Part shown: in pieces, positions 36,901 through 47,400 of the stretch
Layout: every line of letters starts with the position of its first letter
Numbering within the stretch: the stretch's first letter is position 1
Source: Heliocidaris erythrogramma
Lineage: Eukaryota > Echinodermata > Echinoidea > Camarodonta > Echinometridae
Direction of reading: 5' to 3'
Length of the DNA: 64,000 nucleotides
Assembly: GCA_025617745.1 (NCBI GenBank)
Contig: CM046868.1
Location: forward strand, 19,286,615 to 19,350,614
Notes under the pieces: model-generated
What the model was told of the DNA's origin: nothing
What the model saw: only the letters and a program-made list of their open reading frames with translations
Database searches by the model: none
Made by a program: the position numbers and the translations under genes

Positions 36901-38361
36901 TCTTCATGCTCCTTAACCGTTAACCCATAGAAGGCCAGGTAAAGTGTTTTGAGGTTGATTTTGTACATTCTAGCTGTACACAAATTATTTTTGTAGGTGA
37001 TTGGTACAGTTTGAGGATATCTATTGATGGATTCCTGTCTACTATTTTGCTTTCAAACTAGTGTATTTCTCCTGGTATTTTTCTTCTCAAAACAACTCAT
37101 CACATGTGACCGTACATGTATATTTGAGAAGAAAAACACTCTGAGAAAATACTTATTACTTGGAGAGTAAAAAAGTGAGATATACTAATTAGTAGAAAAA
37201 AGCCTTTAAAAAATTATAGTGAGTGACTTTAATTATTTTCCATGATAAATGTAGGAGAGACTTGCCCCAGTTAACCTTGATGATACAATGGATGTTGATC
37301 ATAAACCAGCTCGTCCTGCAGGCAAGCAACATGTTATAAAAGGTAAGTGAATTTCATAGATATATATCATACATTTTGGAAAGGAGCATGATAAAAAAAA
37401 AACATGGTCAATGGGATTAGACTTACATATGACTTTTTATATTTTATATCCACCAATTTTTCAATGTTTCATATTTTAAGAATGCAGCTCGTATTATTAA
37501 AATGTGTGAGAAATCTCCATTGTCAAGTTTGGGGAAAATGGGAAGTGTGATTTGAATGTTAATATTTTAGCGGCATGTTATAACTTAGAAATTTTTCAGT
37601 GAAGCCTACAGGTGTAGTGGTTAAAAATGTTTCTGAGAGAAAGTTAAAAAAAAAAAAAATTTTATTTGGGAAATGATATTCTTAGGAATATTTAGAACAA
37701 TGGAAAGATCAAACGCAATGATTACCTTGTAAGCTCTTAGTTGGTGGTTACCATACAACTGTGGTTGGGGGGGGGGGGTTACCAGGTAAATAACTATCAA
37801 ACTTGAATTTTTCTCCTGTTTCCTATTCAGAACTTGAAGCCATAGCTGATATGCCTACTAAGAAGAGGGAGAGAATCTCAGAGCCAATGGTGATGTACTG
37901 CACCTACATGATGGACAAGTATGATACTGACTATAAGGTGAGCAGTGTGCCAATACTTCAAGGGATTTCTACCCTAAGGAGTTTTATTACAAGCCCCAAA
38001 TGAGAGAAACGTATCAGTGAAGAAAAAAATGGGGGTTGGGGGTTGGGGTAGAATGCTATAAATATACAACAAACTGTGCCATTCACTTTATGCTTTCATA
38101 AGTTTTAAATTTATATGACAAAAAATTCAGCATTCCAGAAGTGCTGTTTAGACTGCTTCACGTTTTATCCACAGAAATTTATGTTTCTCTCATTGTCAGG
38201 CAATGGCCAGAGACATTAAGAACTACTACCAGGACACCCCTAAGCAGATCAAGAAGAAGATTGCCTTGTTCAAGAGCTGCAAGGTGCAGTATCAACAGTA
38301 TCTAGCCCAGAAGTCAGGCAAGGATGGACAACCAAACACAGAAGATGTTACCATGAGCTGA
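23868..38361 (+). CDS. NOP16: NOP16, nucleolar protein 16 (5 exons, 188 aa)
   Basis: Nucleolar protein needed for assembly of the 60S ribosomal subunit. Exons: 23868-23968, 36278-36386, 37255-37342, 37831-37937, 38200-38361 (TGA). Phases join exactly; human NOP16 is 178 aa. The first exon gives the very basic N-terminus (MAKTKAARQRRKYNYSANRR, then WKKKKK). Exon 2 carries the conserved core CDPIKNAWDNKKSVKENM and the block MGLSSDPN. Exons 4 and 5 give ELEAIADMP and the family signature KAMARDIKNYYQDTPKQI followed by KKKIALFK. The C-terminus is a hydrophilic tail. Donors are gtaaac, gtaagc, gtaagt, gtgagc. Intron 1 is 12.3 kb and made largely of mobile DNA, striking for a small housekeeping gene. 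An E-box lies just before the start. Confidence 0.95.
24318..24684. repeat. Inverted repeats built on cctaaagctacgcac
   Basis: gggacctaaagctacgcac at 24318-24339 and gggtcctaaagctacgcac at 24520-24539 point one way; 24648-24666 and 24667-24684 are two adjacent copies in reverse. This looks like a MITE (24520-24684) with one duplicated end plus a solitary end. In NOP16 intron 1. Confidence 0.65.
24986..25105. repeat. 120-bp near-perfect palindrome, no loop
   Basis: The two 60-bp halves meet at 25045/25046 in a tacgtacgtacgta core and differ at only two positions. The arms run from ctacgaagacctg outward. No target duplication is evident. It could be an ultra-short MITE or a hairpin precursor. 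Confidence 0.9.
26199..26570 (+). repeat. Internal block of the 7.3-kb element, first partial copies
   Basis: Opens gatattcacggccgtac and contains taacatgggtaccggtatat followed by gatgtctc, here with short local duplications near 26434 and 26495. The same block occurs again at 27690-27890 and twice in tandem at 30671-31540. Confidence 0.8.
27925..29600. repeat. Inverted family of gactgc-tttcaattatttgga units
   Basis: Three direct units around 29128-29205, 29292-29372 and 29455-29527 share ggaaagt, cgcccggactgcttttcaat and gcaagactgcactgta. A reverse copy lies at 27925-27990, followed by a reverse copy of their GC-rich neighbour (gcaaaagctctgacgttt). This suggests a decayed foldback inside the larger element. 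A (GA)n run lies at 27382-27420. Confidence 0.6.
30671..31540 (+). repeat. Two tandem copies of a 437-bp block
   Basis: gatattcacggccgtacgta starts at 30671 and again at 31108. Each copy holds the caaggcattttaatggccc, gtaccggtatatgatgtctc and gacattgtctcgttctaaac words in the same order. Identity is high, suggesting recent duplication or conversion. Confidence 0.85.
31727..33040. repeat. Minisatellite of acgtaggtccgtagg units
   Basis: About 1.3 kb. Higher-order unit of roughly 40-50 bp: acaacgtaggtccgtaggtc plus cgtaggcta, then a spacer of tgattactgacaccctgg or tgattacttatatcctg type. The inner gtaggtcc octamer is itself doubled or tripled. Spacer types alternate in longer blocks, indicating higher-order duplication. 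Confidence 0.95.
33840..34860. mobile_element. Foldback element with tandemly repeated right arm
   Basis: The left arm (about 33995-34200) reads through gtgagcaaagaccacttttg and ggtgcaaaatccaaacttga. It pairs with two inverted copies at 34500-34640 and 34620-34860 (tcaagtctggattttgcacc, cttttgctcactc). A poly-C/poly-A run sits at 33939-33991. In NOP16 intron 1. Confidence 0.6.
35064..35221 (+). repeat. Direct duplication around gcagctagcgtgacgtcaca
   Basis: A 49-bp segment opening aaatgattgtgcgcatgcag occurs at 35064 and 35173 with almost no change. It contains tgacgtca, a palindromic CRE-type site. The 60-bp spacer is unrelated. Confidence 0.85.
35410..36012. mobile_element. Foldback element with about 180-bp arms
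   Basis: Left arm: tagccttttgacaaggcctc then gtgacttggctatttt, later gtcacgaggccttttggaac. The right arm holds the reverse complements in mirrored order (gttccaaaaggccctcg ... aaatagccaagtcacgag, ttgccaaaaggcta). Arms begin near tctagatct words. In NOP16 intron 1, 265 bp before exon 2. Confidence 0.75.
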
Positions 38362-39186
38362 CATGGAAGGGTCATAAATGACTGATGGGAAAGAGACTTG
38401 TCAACAGCAGGTGTGTTTCAAATAAGTTTGCAGGAAGCCACCAACCATTGTCAGTACAGGGTCTGAACTGTTTATAGACTACTATAGATCCTGTCCCATA
38501 ACGGCTCTTTTCTCTTTTACCCAACCATTGTGAAGCTGATATACTGGTAGGCTTGGCTCAAATCATCATGAATTTTGTGAAAGTGTTAAATTTGGGTCTG
38601 TGCATGGAAAACTGGACAGGGAGGCACAGCTTTCATGAATGTCTGATGTGAAGAGTAGGACATAAAACTTTGAGGTTGGGATGAGTATGCAGGTACAAAC
38701 CCTTGTCATTCAAAGTACAGGGTCTATCTCAAATTTAAACTAAACTTTTATTTTTTTATCTATCCCCTGAACTGTAGAGGTTTGTTCGTGACTTTATCTT
38801 TCTCCAGATGATTCAGACTCTGCATAACAAGTTGTAGTAAATTTTGGTGAAGACTACTTGGAAATTTTGTCTGCTTTCCTTCTTGGCTGTGCTACTCAAC
38901 TTACTCAATAGCATTAGGGATGGAGCAGAGCAGAGCACAGTAGATGATAATTAGCTTAATGAATGGACAATAGGGATTATTGAAATTCAGAGCTTGGATG
39001 TTAACAATTGTTATTGAGCCGAGGTTAATTATTTTTAATCAAAAGGAGGGGAGCATGTTCCCTTTAGCTGTAATACTCAATCTGGAGGGAGGGGGTTTGT
39101 TGTACAGAGTTCTCTTGAAGAATTGAGAATGAGAAAATGAGAGTGTAAATACTCAAGATTTTCATAGTGAGGCATATTCCCTTTAA

Positions 39187-39524
39187 TGGGAAGGTTGATT
39201 AATGTCAGTTTTGGAGAACATCATAGAAGAAATGTCCCCTGAAAAGAATTGCTCCTCAAATGCCTTCATATTCAAAATGTGACAAGAAATCGATGAAATG
39301 TTCGGGCCGAACATTCGTGCCTCATATGCATGCAGTCCCATATACCCATTTCTGTCTGCAGTTCATGTGGTTTTCAGCGAGTTCGGGTCAATTTCTTATC
39401 ACTTTGATGATTCCAAGACTATACACCAATTCTTTTGTAGACATGATCAACCTTTCCCAATTGCTTTGAAACAGTTTATATCACAATGTAATCCCTTGAC
39501 CAGAACTCGACTTTATCTTTAAAA
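39187..39524 (-). mobile_element. MITE family with ttaaagataaagttgag ends, copy 3
   Basis: Reverse orientation relative to the copies in CFAP206: begins ctttaatgggaaggttga, holds gtcccatatacccatttctg, ends cgactttatctttaa. Lies in the presumed NOP16 3' UTR. Confidence 0.7.
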
Positions 39525-39943
39525 AAGGTGAAAATGTAATCTACCAGGATGCCATGAAGAATGCTACCTGAAAATGTACAGTGTCTTACCTAGCCTTTAT
39601 GCAAGGCATGTGTAGACTGGGTAATACTAAGATGTCTTTGCAAGTTTGTAGAAGTACATTTACGGAGGCAAAATATTCAACTTTACTTTTGGAGACAAAA
39701 ACTTAAACAGCTGCTTAGTATTTTGAGTCTCTAACGCTACCGATCATCTAAAATCAAAGAAATCTGACAACAGTTTAGGAGGTTACTAAAACTATAGGCT
39801 TTGAGTTGTATTAAACAGTGCTTTCCGACCCAATGATTTGTCCCAGTGTAAATAGCATTTCCCTTGATTACAGAATTACTGGAAGTAGAGTGACCATGTA
39901 CACATGTTGTAATTACATGCAGTGAAAAACATTTATTGCTTCA

Positions 39944-39949
39944 AATAAA
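39944..39949 (+). terminator. Probable NOP16 polyadenylation signal (AATAAA)
   Basis: AATAAA about 1.6 kb after the NOP16 stop. The intervening sequence would be the 3' UTR and includes a MITE copy at 39187-39524. No nearer canonical hexamer was noticed; a shorter 3' end that excludes the MITE is possible with a variant signal. Confidence 0.35.
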
Positions 39950-40054
39950 ATAACATGTCCAGTGCTATATTGGCATTAAAAGTGTACATTATACAGAGAT
40001 GTGAATATATTCATGGAAAATCTAATCTAAACATAAAGATAACAAATGACTACT

Positions 40055-40227
40055 GAGGGGGTGTTTCATAAAGCTGTTCGTAAAGTTACGAATGACTTTA
40101 CGAACGACTGGAACATGTTCTTGGGTGCTATACTAATCAGATTCTCAATCATTTAGCACAAGAACTGATAACCAGTCGTGCGTAAAGTCGTGCGTAACTT
40201 ACGAACAGCTTTATGAAACACCCCCCT
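40055..40227. mobile_element. Palindromic MITE (gggtgtttcataaagctgtt ends)
   Basis: Left gggggtgtttcataaagctg then ttcgtaa; right ttacgaa then cagctttatgaaacaccccc. Subterminal cgtaaagt words also pair. About 173 bp. Confidence 0.8.
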
Positions 40228-40787
40228 GGTACAATATTTAAAGGAACATCCAACTGAAACCCGTAATTTCTTTTTTTCTCTCAGTAAAATTTTCCTCTTG
40301 ACTTTGCTTATGATACAGTATATAAGGGTAACATGTTTTGCCTGTTTTCAATATAAATAAATTAAGAGCTTCAAAATTGGACACCCCGTGGCATAGCAGA
40401 TTTGCCAATTTGAGATTGTCATATTTAGTGATTTCGGGTGATGTCCAACTTTCACAATGTACTTCATTGATTTACTGCTTTTTACTTTTAAAAGTTGTGA
40501 AGATTGGATTTCCCTTTCAAATATGAAGAGTAGTTTCTCTAAGAACCATATTTTCATGAAAAAAAGAATAGTTTATTGGCATCATGTGAGCATCCAAATT
40601 AGTGAATACATGTCCCTATCACCCACACATGCCATCAGTGCATCATAAAGACCATTTATAATTATATTCATTTCATAACAATTTCAATCGTTTAGTCATC
40701 TAATAATAAATACATGACATAATTTACCACTATATCGTTTGTTAAGTTTGTGCTATAAATGTGTTTAGAACAAGAGGATAAGGAAAG

Positions 40788-41005
40788 TACAGTCAACCCT
40801 GTTTTAACCAAGGCATGGTGGCTAAGTGGTAGATCTATCACTATGGTCTTGTAACCACAAGGTTCTGGGTTCAAAACCACTCTGATTCCCAGAAACCTGT
40901 ATCAAAAGAGGCATGTGTATGATGACCACCTGTCCATAAAGGTCTTTTGTGTTTCCCAGGAATGGTGTTTACATAGTTGACAGGCTTGACTCTGCATTTG
41001 ATGTT
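40788..41005 (+). mobile_element. Mariner-like MITE, copy 3, interrupted
   Basis: Begins cagtcaaccctg and ends ggcttgactctg, with gaccacctgtccataaaggt inside, as in the copies at 12537 and 46581. The expected left half is replaced by a tRNA-like segment, suggesting insertion. Confidence 0.55.
40806..40895 (+). repeat. tRNA-like SINE head with A and B boxes
   Basis: A box tggctaagtgg (40819-40829) and B box ggttcaaaacc (40868-40878) at tRNA-like spacing. No acceptor stem closes, so it is not a functional tRNA but a Pol III promoter of SINE type. Confidence 0.5.
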
Positions 41006-41039
41006 CCTGGGAAATGTGTTAAATTATATTTAATAATAA

Positions 41040-41387
41040 TGAGGTGTGGATCAGTGGATACTGGATAAGTCCCCGGACTGTGAACCACGAGGTCCGCAGC
41101 ACTAGCGTCCTTTGGCAAGACGTTAATCTACTTTTGCCACTCTCCACCCAGGTGTTAAGTGGGTACCCGGTAGGATGCGAAAGTTAATGTCGTTTGTTTA
41201 GCAATGTGAGCGTCACTGCCCATTGCTGGAATACTCCCCAGGGAGCGGAGAATGTGCATACATTGTGTGCGCGCTGGCATGCCAGAATCCGATGACCGGG
41301 GTAATAATATCTCCTTTGTAAGCGCCTTGAGCATCCTCTGGGATGGATACGTGCGCAAAATAAATGTAGCTATTATTATTATTAGTG
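41040..41387 (+). repeat. tRNA-derived SINE, near full length
   Basis: A-box-like tggatcagtgg near 41046; a body with cgtcctttggcaagac and actctccacccaggtgt; then ccggggtaataat, aagcgccttgagcatc and a (TTA)n tail. The body and tail match the copy at 48970-49187. Confidence 0.75.
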
Positions 41388-41528
41388 CAGCTATGATACA
41401 AATATACTCTACTGCACTTAATACAAAGTATCATGTTATTACCCCGGCTATAGCCAAACCGCCATGAAAGAGGCATATAAGCATTCGAGGAATTTCTTCT
41501 ACTGGGTACCGGTACTCAATCACCTCAC

Positions 41529-42661
41529 CTGGGGGGTGTTTCACAAAGAGTTAAAGGAGAATTTAACCCTGATTACAAATTTACTTATATTGGAAGGTGT
41601 AATATATTCCTACTTATTGGCCTAAATCATTTTCTAATAAGATATCAGAAAAGGGTATAAATAAAGATATTCCAACACCCGGTATCGTCTCCTACTCATT
41701 TACATGGGGGCTGCCATTTTCTTGCTGATTTGGAGTTGTACATGAACCATTGAGAAATGTTCCAGTCAGAAAGATATTTTGAATCCAAATCCAAAATTGA
41801 TTTTCTTCATTACCTAAAATCCCATATGTGACGGAAAATATAAAGTGGGTGTTTACATGTACATGTATTATAAAAATTAAATCTTTATAATGATACTTTT
41901 AAATTGTCTGGTTTTGCTTAACAAAAATCTATTTTCTTGGGTTTGCCAAACAGAGCAGAACATAATATATGCAGCATGCATTCTGACTTTTCAAGTCCAT
42001 TATCCGAAATCAGGTGAATGCATAGTTTGCCGCTATAGATGCTCAGGGAAGAAGCATCCATAAAATTTGAATTAATTAGCTCCGTCCCATACGTCCAGTA
42101 TCAAGAAAATAGATTTCTATTAAGCGAATATCGATTTTCAACAGAAATATATAAGGAAATCTTCAGTTTAAAAATAAATTGACATATCTATTCTATATTT
42201 TTAATCTCAAATGGGTTTTTCATTTTGAAAAAGGCAATTGAGCATTTGGATTAAGAAAATCTTCTTGTACACATAAACAAAATGGCAGCCCCCATATGCT
42301 GCTAGCAGACGATACATATTGCTAGCAGATGGTAAATTTTGCTCAGAAAAATTTGATTCGTATCGATCTCGTATATTTTGACGCGAAGCCATATAGTCTA
42401 ACAAGTAGGAATAGATAACACCTTTGAACACTATCGTCTTTATTTTTTAACGTAATTCTCCTTTAAGTTTGACTTAAAGTCGCACTTAAATTCCTTGTTG
42501 CGTGCGGTATATAACACATCACCGCATTGGTCAGATTATGCTCAGGGGACGCGTGCTATTTGATAATCTACCAATGAGATTACGCGTTTAATACCGTATG
42601 CGCATTGGCACTTACGCATGACTTTAAGTCAAACTCAACTCTTTGTGAAACACCCCCCAGG
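41529..42661. mobile_element. Outer MITE (ggggggtgtttcacaaagag ends) split by another element
   Basis: Left cctggggggtgtttcacaaa then gagtta; right aactctttgtgaaacacccc then ccagg. Only about 215 bp belong to this element; the rest is an insertion at 41554-42466. Confidence 0.75.
41554..42466. mobile_element. Inner element nested in the MITE
   Basis: Ends aaggagaattt and aattctcctt are inverted repeats, flanked by TTA on each side within the host MITE. About 910 bp, AT-rich, no coding. Confidence 0.6.
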
Positions 42662-42765
42662 TTAATATCTTGCCAACGAACATTAATGCGGTGACAGGGA
42701 TTAGAACCTAATACCTTGAGATCCAGTCCGGGAACTTACCACTAGACCACAAGACCTCTACGAAA
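42662..42765 (-). repeat. SINE head fragment
   Basis: On the minus strand: A box tggtctagtggtaa, B box ggttctaatcc (42698-42708), then cattaatgttcgttggcaag, resembling the SINE body. Truncated. Confidence 0.6.
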
Positions 42766-43959
42766 TCAAAAATGCCCAAGAATATAAAGTCAAGTAGTTT
42801 TCTACCTGTAGCTAATACTAACTTCACATGCATGCATGGCATCAGGATGTAAAATACCACCTTTCCCATCTCTCCTTTCCCAAGTTACAAAAAATACACA
42901 ATCGCAAAAATAACATTGGCATGAATATATGGACGGAGTAAGATATCATTGCAAACAGTAAATACATAATACATGTATATGCTGAATTTTCTATAAATTC
43001 AATGCAAATCAATTTTTCTATATCACAATTCAAGCATATTGAGTATAATACCAAATGATCTTGCACACATCTTGGAATTAGTCAAGCAACTTAGAATAAT
43101 ACTCTTTGGAAAAAATATGTATATAAAAGGAATGCTTCAAATTGATAGCTTTAGCATACTCTTTTATATCTATACTCTTTTATAACTAGAAAGTTTAACA
43201 TCTATCATGGTCATACATTAATACAAATCAATAAAATTTTCCATGTACACACGGTTAATTACGTTCATGATGAAAGTTTAGAGTGAGATGTAAATGCATT
43301 TTATTTTTCAACCAATTTTGATACAATATTGAAGACTTTACCAGAAGTTGACAATGATAATATAAATAATAATAAATCTCAAAAGAAATACGACTGTTTC
43401 ATTATCATTATACCGTTATATAAATTTGAGAAGTTTCAGGAATTTTATCTTTATACTCAACAGTACATAATATGCAACTTTAAGGTGCTTTAGACCAGAT
43501 AAATACTAATATATCTACAAATGAATGTTACAAAATAATCTAATTTATGTTAGGAGGCAATATCTCTTTACCATTCTTTTAGTTCAAATCAAGACAAGAA
43601 TTTTCATTAAAGAATTATTGAATCGCCAAATAAACAGTTATCGAACCCTGCACCAGACAGTGTTCATATATACGATGAATGTAAAAAACAAAATCTTTAG
43701 GAATAGAGAACATGAATCTTGAACAAAAGTCTTAAGAAATAGTGGGGGGGAAGTGTTAATTTATATTTTCATTAAAAAAATTATTTTGCTTTATCTGGGC
43801 TTGAATAGCTGTTAAGTTGGGTAATCAGACAATTTATCATTCTACTTTTTCTATACGGACTTTACTTCTTGCTTTATCATTCAATTCCTTGAAGACATGC
43901 CGTACACAAACTCTACAAGTCCTTCAAATACTATATTTGTGCTGCACTTGTCATTGTAA

Positions 43960-44232
43960 AGCCCGGCGCACACTATACGATCCGACTGGCCAAATCGGCT
44001 TCAAATCTTAGTCGTTCGCAAGATTGGTATGACGTCACTACGATTTGGAATTGAATTCGCTTTTGTTCCTACATTGGGGCTCGAAGTAGCCCGGAATTTC
44101 GATTTTAGTATTCATACTACTATTCAGAACTTTGATCACGAAGATTTTACATGTTTGAAGGTTCATATCAAATGTAATAACAACTTTTCCCAAAATCACA
44201 TCGTAGTCAGATCGTGCAGTGTGCGCCGGGCT
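43960..44232. mobile_element. PIF/Harbinger-like MITE with TAA target
   Basis: 273 bp with perfect 15-bp ends AGCCCGGCGCACACT (inner match extends with differences through acgat.tgact) and TAA on both sides (43957-43959, 44233-44235). Lies 219 bp after the THEG/SPMAP2-like stop, so probably inside its 3' UTR. Confidence 0.75.
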
Positions 44233-44450
44233 TAATTGGTGTTCTAGGTGTCCTATGCAGAAGAAATTAATTTCAAAAGGGAGTACAACTGAGTAGTTTG
44301 TCTATCCTCCATAATGTCCTGGCATGTGTTTGGGATTGCAAAATCTCGCTATAGTCATTGATTTTTTGCTCAAATTCTCTCGGGCACAACACAATTGCAA
44401 GTCCATAAGGGTAGTTTGGAGGTTGGCTATTCCCAAGTGTGCACTGATTT

Positions 44451-47400
44451 TTATCGAACAAGAGGCTGCGCAAGCTCCTCAATTCGCGGTGGACACCGGG
44501 CTTTCTTAGCAGCTTCTCTGACAATAAAAGCATCAGGATTGAATTGCACATGGTCCATGGTAGCACGCATTATTGGTGTGGAGAGCTCATTGGTACGGCT
44601 AGTGGCGGTGGCCCGACGTGCTGCACGCGTGATGGACCACTGAACAGGCCTGTCAGCCTGATAACCGTCGGCTACGTTCTTCGGCTTGGCCAGTTCCAGC
44701 TGGCGAGGAGTTGCGTTTGCTACTTTGGCGACATCCGTCACCTGGTAGTTGATGAAAAAGTAGAGAGCAATATGTTTATCACCTTCAAAGCAATATAAAA
44801 ATGAACCTTTATGCATGGTTTCAGAAGAGAGGATACACATGTATGCAATAGGAACTTTGTATCAATTTTATACCATAAATTTCCATTGCATATGGTATCA
44901 GTGTTTTGACATTCAGAGGAGTTAAATGGATATTTCAATTTTCAAAGTCCATCGTATGGATCATATTTTGAATAAAGGAATGCCATCTTCTATCCTTTTC
45001 ATATACTTGTTGAAGAGGATCAAGTCCTGACTCGGTCCTGACTCGGTCCTGACCCAAAAGCTAATATGAAGGCCAAAGGTGTCAGTATCACTTTGATCTC
45101 AACTTAAAGTTTCTTGACATGCTTTGACAGGAGGGTTGACTGTGGAGGAATTCCATACCAGATATTGGATTCTCCATACTATAAATTGTATGTGCACTAC
45201 TTATTGATGATCAAGATACCTCCCTATGAATGCACTGTATGGTTTTTTAATACATTCCAAAAGCATGGAATATTAGGCTTGACCTTGTGTGCAACCACAA
45301 AAAAGATAAATAAATGTGCATGGCAGATATGGTTCGCTCTGTCTGCTTTATGAAATATACCCTAATTTAAGTCATGGACCTCTTGGACAGTGAATATGAA
45401 AATGGCATTGAGCATGCAATTTGGTTAGATGTGAAAGGTGACTTACTGGCCATTTTGGTTCCCTGAAGGGCCCAGCAGGTCTGCTTTTGGGTCTGGCTAG
45501 CATCTCAACTCGACTTGAAGCCCGAGCGTTCTTTGCACCTGCACTCACAATGGTTTCAATCTGTAGAGATAAAGAAACTAGAAATATCACTGAAGATGAT
45601 GATTAATACCCCCGCCCCGTGACAACAGCCCTTCTTGACTTTTGGTAGAAAACTGAGGAAGTAGTTCGATCCCGCAAGGTGTTTCCGTGATTTTCTGCCA
45701 TAAATATGCCGTTACCATGGCAACGCAGATTCCGACTCATCCGAAAAATATGTCTTGCACATCTTCCCACCAAGACCAATGTGTGTACCAAATTTCATGA
45801 CTTTCGGTCAAAAACTGAGGAAGTAGTTCGATCCGCAATGTGTTTCCTTGATTTTCTGCCATAAATATGCCGTTACCATGGCAACGCAGATTCCGACTCA
45901 TCCGAAAAATATGTCTTGCACATCTTCCCACCAAGACCAATGTGTGTACCAAATTTCATGACTTTCGGTCAAAAACTGAGGAATTAGTTCGATCCGCAAT
46001 GTGTTTCCTTGATTTTCTGCCATAAATATGCCGTTACCATGGCAACGCAGATTCCGACTCATCCGAAAAATATGTCTTGCACATCTTCCCACCAAGACCA
46101 ATGTGTGTACCAAATTTCATGACTTTCGGTCAAAAACTGAGGAAGTAGTTCGATCCGCAAGATTTGCAATGGACCGACCGACCGACCGCCCGCCCGCCCA
46201 ACCATCGACTGATTCCTATATACCCCCTTCAAACTTCGTTTGGCGGGGGTATAAAAAGGAATTACAGAGATCTTGAGCCTGAAACCTAAAAATATTAAAA
46301 AGGAAAGAAATTCTGGTCCACAACTTGTGAATAGAAGGAAATGCCAATGTATAACTTTTCAAAAAAGAGAATTCTTAGAAGGCTCATAGATAAAGTTAAT
46401 ATTACTGGTATTCATTTGCAAGCCACCACAGTCACAATCGCATCTTAACATGAAAAATTAAACCTTCATGAAAATAATGGCTCATACACAGCATGTTCTC
46501 ATACTGTTCTACTTGTAAGACAAACGTGCCAGAGATGTTAATATTTTGTCCATGGTATTGAATGAATTTTAGTGTGATTACAGTGAAACCTGTCTATAAA
46601 GACCACTCAAGGGAGACAAGAAAAGCGGTCTTTATGAGCAGGTGGTTTCTATGTACAGGTTTGTTTAACACATATCAATGAGAAACACTTTTCAGGGGAA
46701 ACAAAAATTGTGGTCTCTATAGACAAGGTGGTCTTTCTATACAGGTGGTCGCTAAAGCAGGTTTGACTGTATCTGAAAAATACCATCAGATCAAGGAAAC
46801 TGATCATCTCTGTCACTGCAGAAACAGATTGCACAGGAATCCCAAAGGAACTTCATACAATTCACAATTCTGTCTGCAGAATTTATACATGTACCTCCCT
46901 TTTTACACTGGTATTTCAAATAATCCAAAGTTCTGAAGAAGTGATGACTATAGAAATCATACACTCTTTGTGCTGGAGATGATCAAATTACTATACAAGT
47001 AAGTTGTGCTACTCACTGTTCTAGGTTCCGCAAACTCTTTGTGTGGGGTCTTGGCTCTGGCAAGGTACTCAAGTCTCTCTTTCTCTGTGGCTTTCTTTGC
47101 AGGTTCACTCACGTACCAGATGGGAGATTTTCTTCCACAGCTGAAGGCATGACTAGGTCTAGAATAGAAACCAGTCAATGGTACATGTTATGAATATATG
47201 AAAGATATTTCATCTGATACATGCTCGTGTGATCTGAAAGGGGGCCGGGCCAATCACCAAAAAAATATTTGCTACATAATATTTGGGTTCCATGCAGATA
47301 TACTATGTTCAAAATATCAGCTCAAATGATAATTTGTTAAGAGAAATGGCAACTTTTTGAAAACTCTAAATGAAGGAAAAAGTGACTTGTGAGCATGTAC

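Larger units (their letters stand above)
39970..44450. other. Intergenic region between convergent NOP16 and THEG/SPMAP2-like genes
   Basis: Contains the MITEs and SINE pieces listed separately. 42770-43955 is AT-rich with nothing recognised. A reverse-strand AATAAA at 43300-43305 could end the minus-strand transcript. Confidence 0.55.

Noticed and set aside
40806-40895. Possible tRNA gene
   Set aside because: A and B boxes are present but no acceptor stem or anticodon arm closes properly. Treated as a SINE head.
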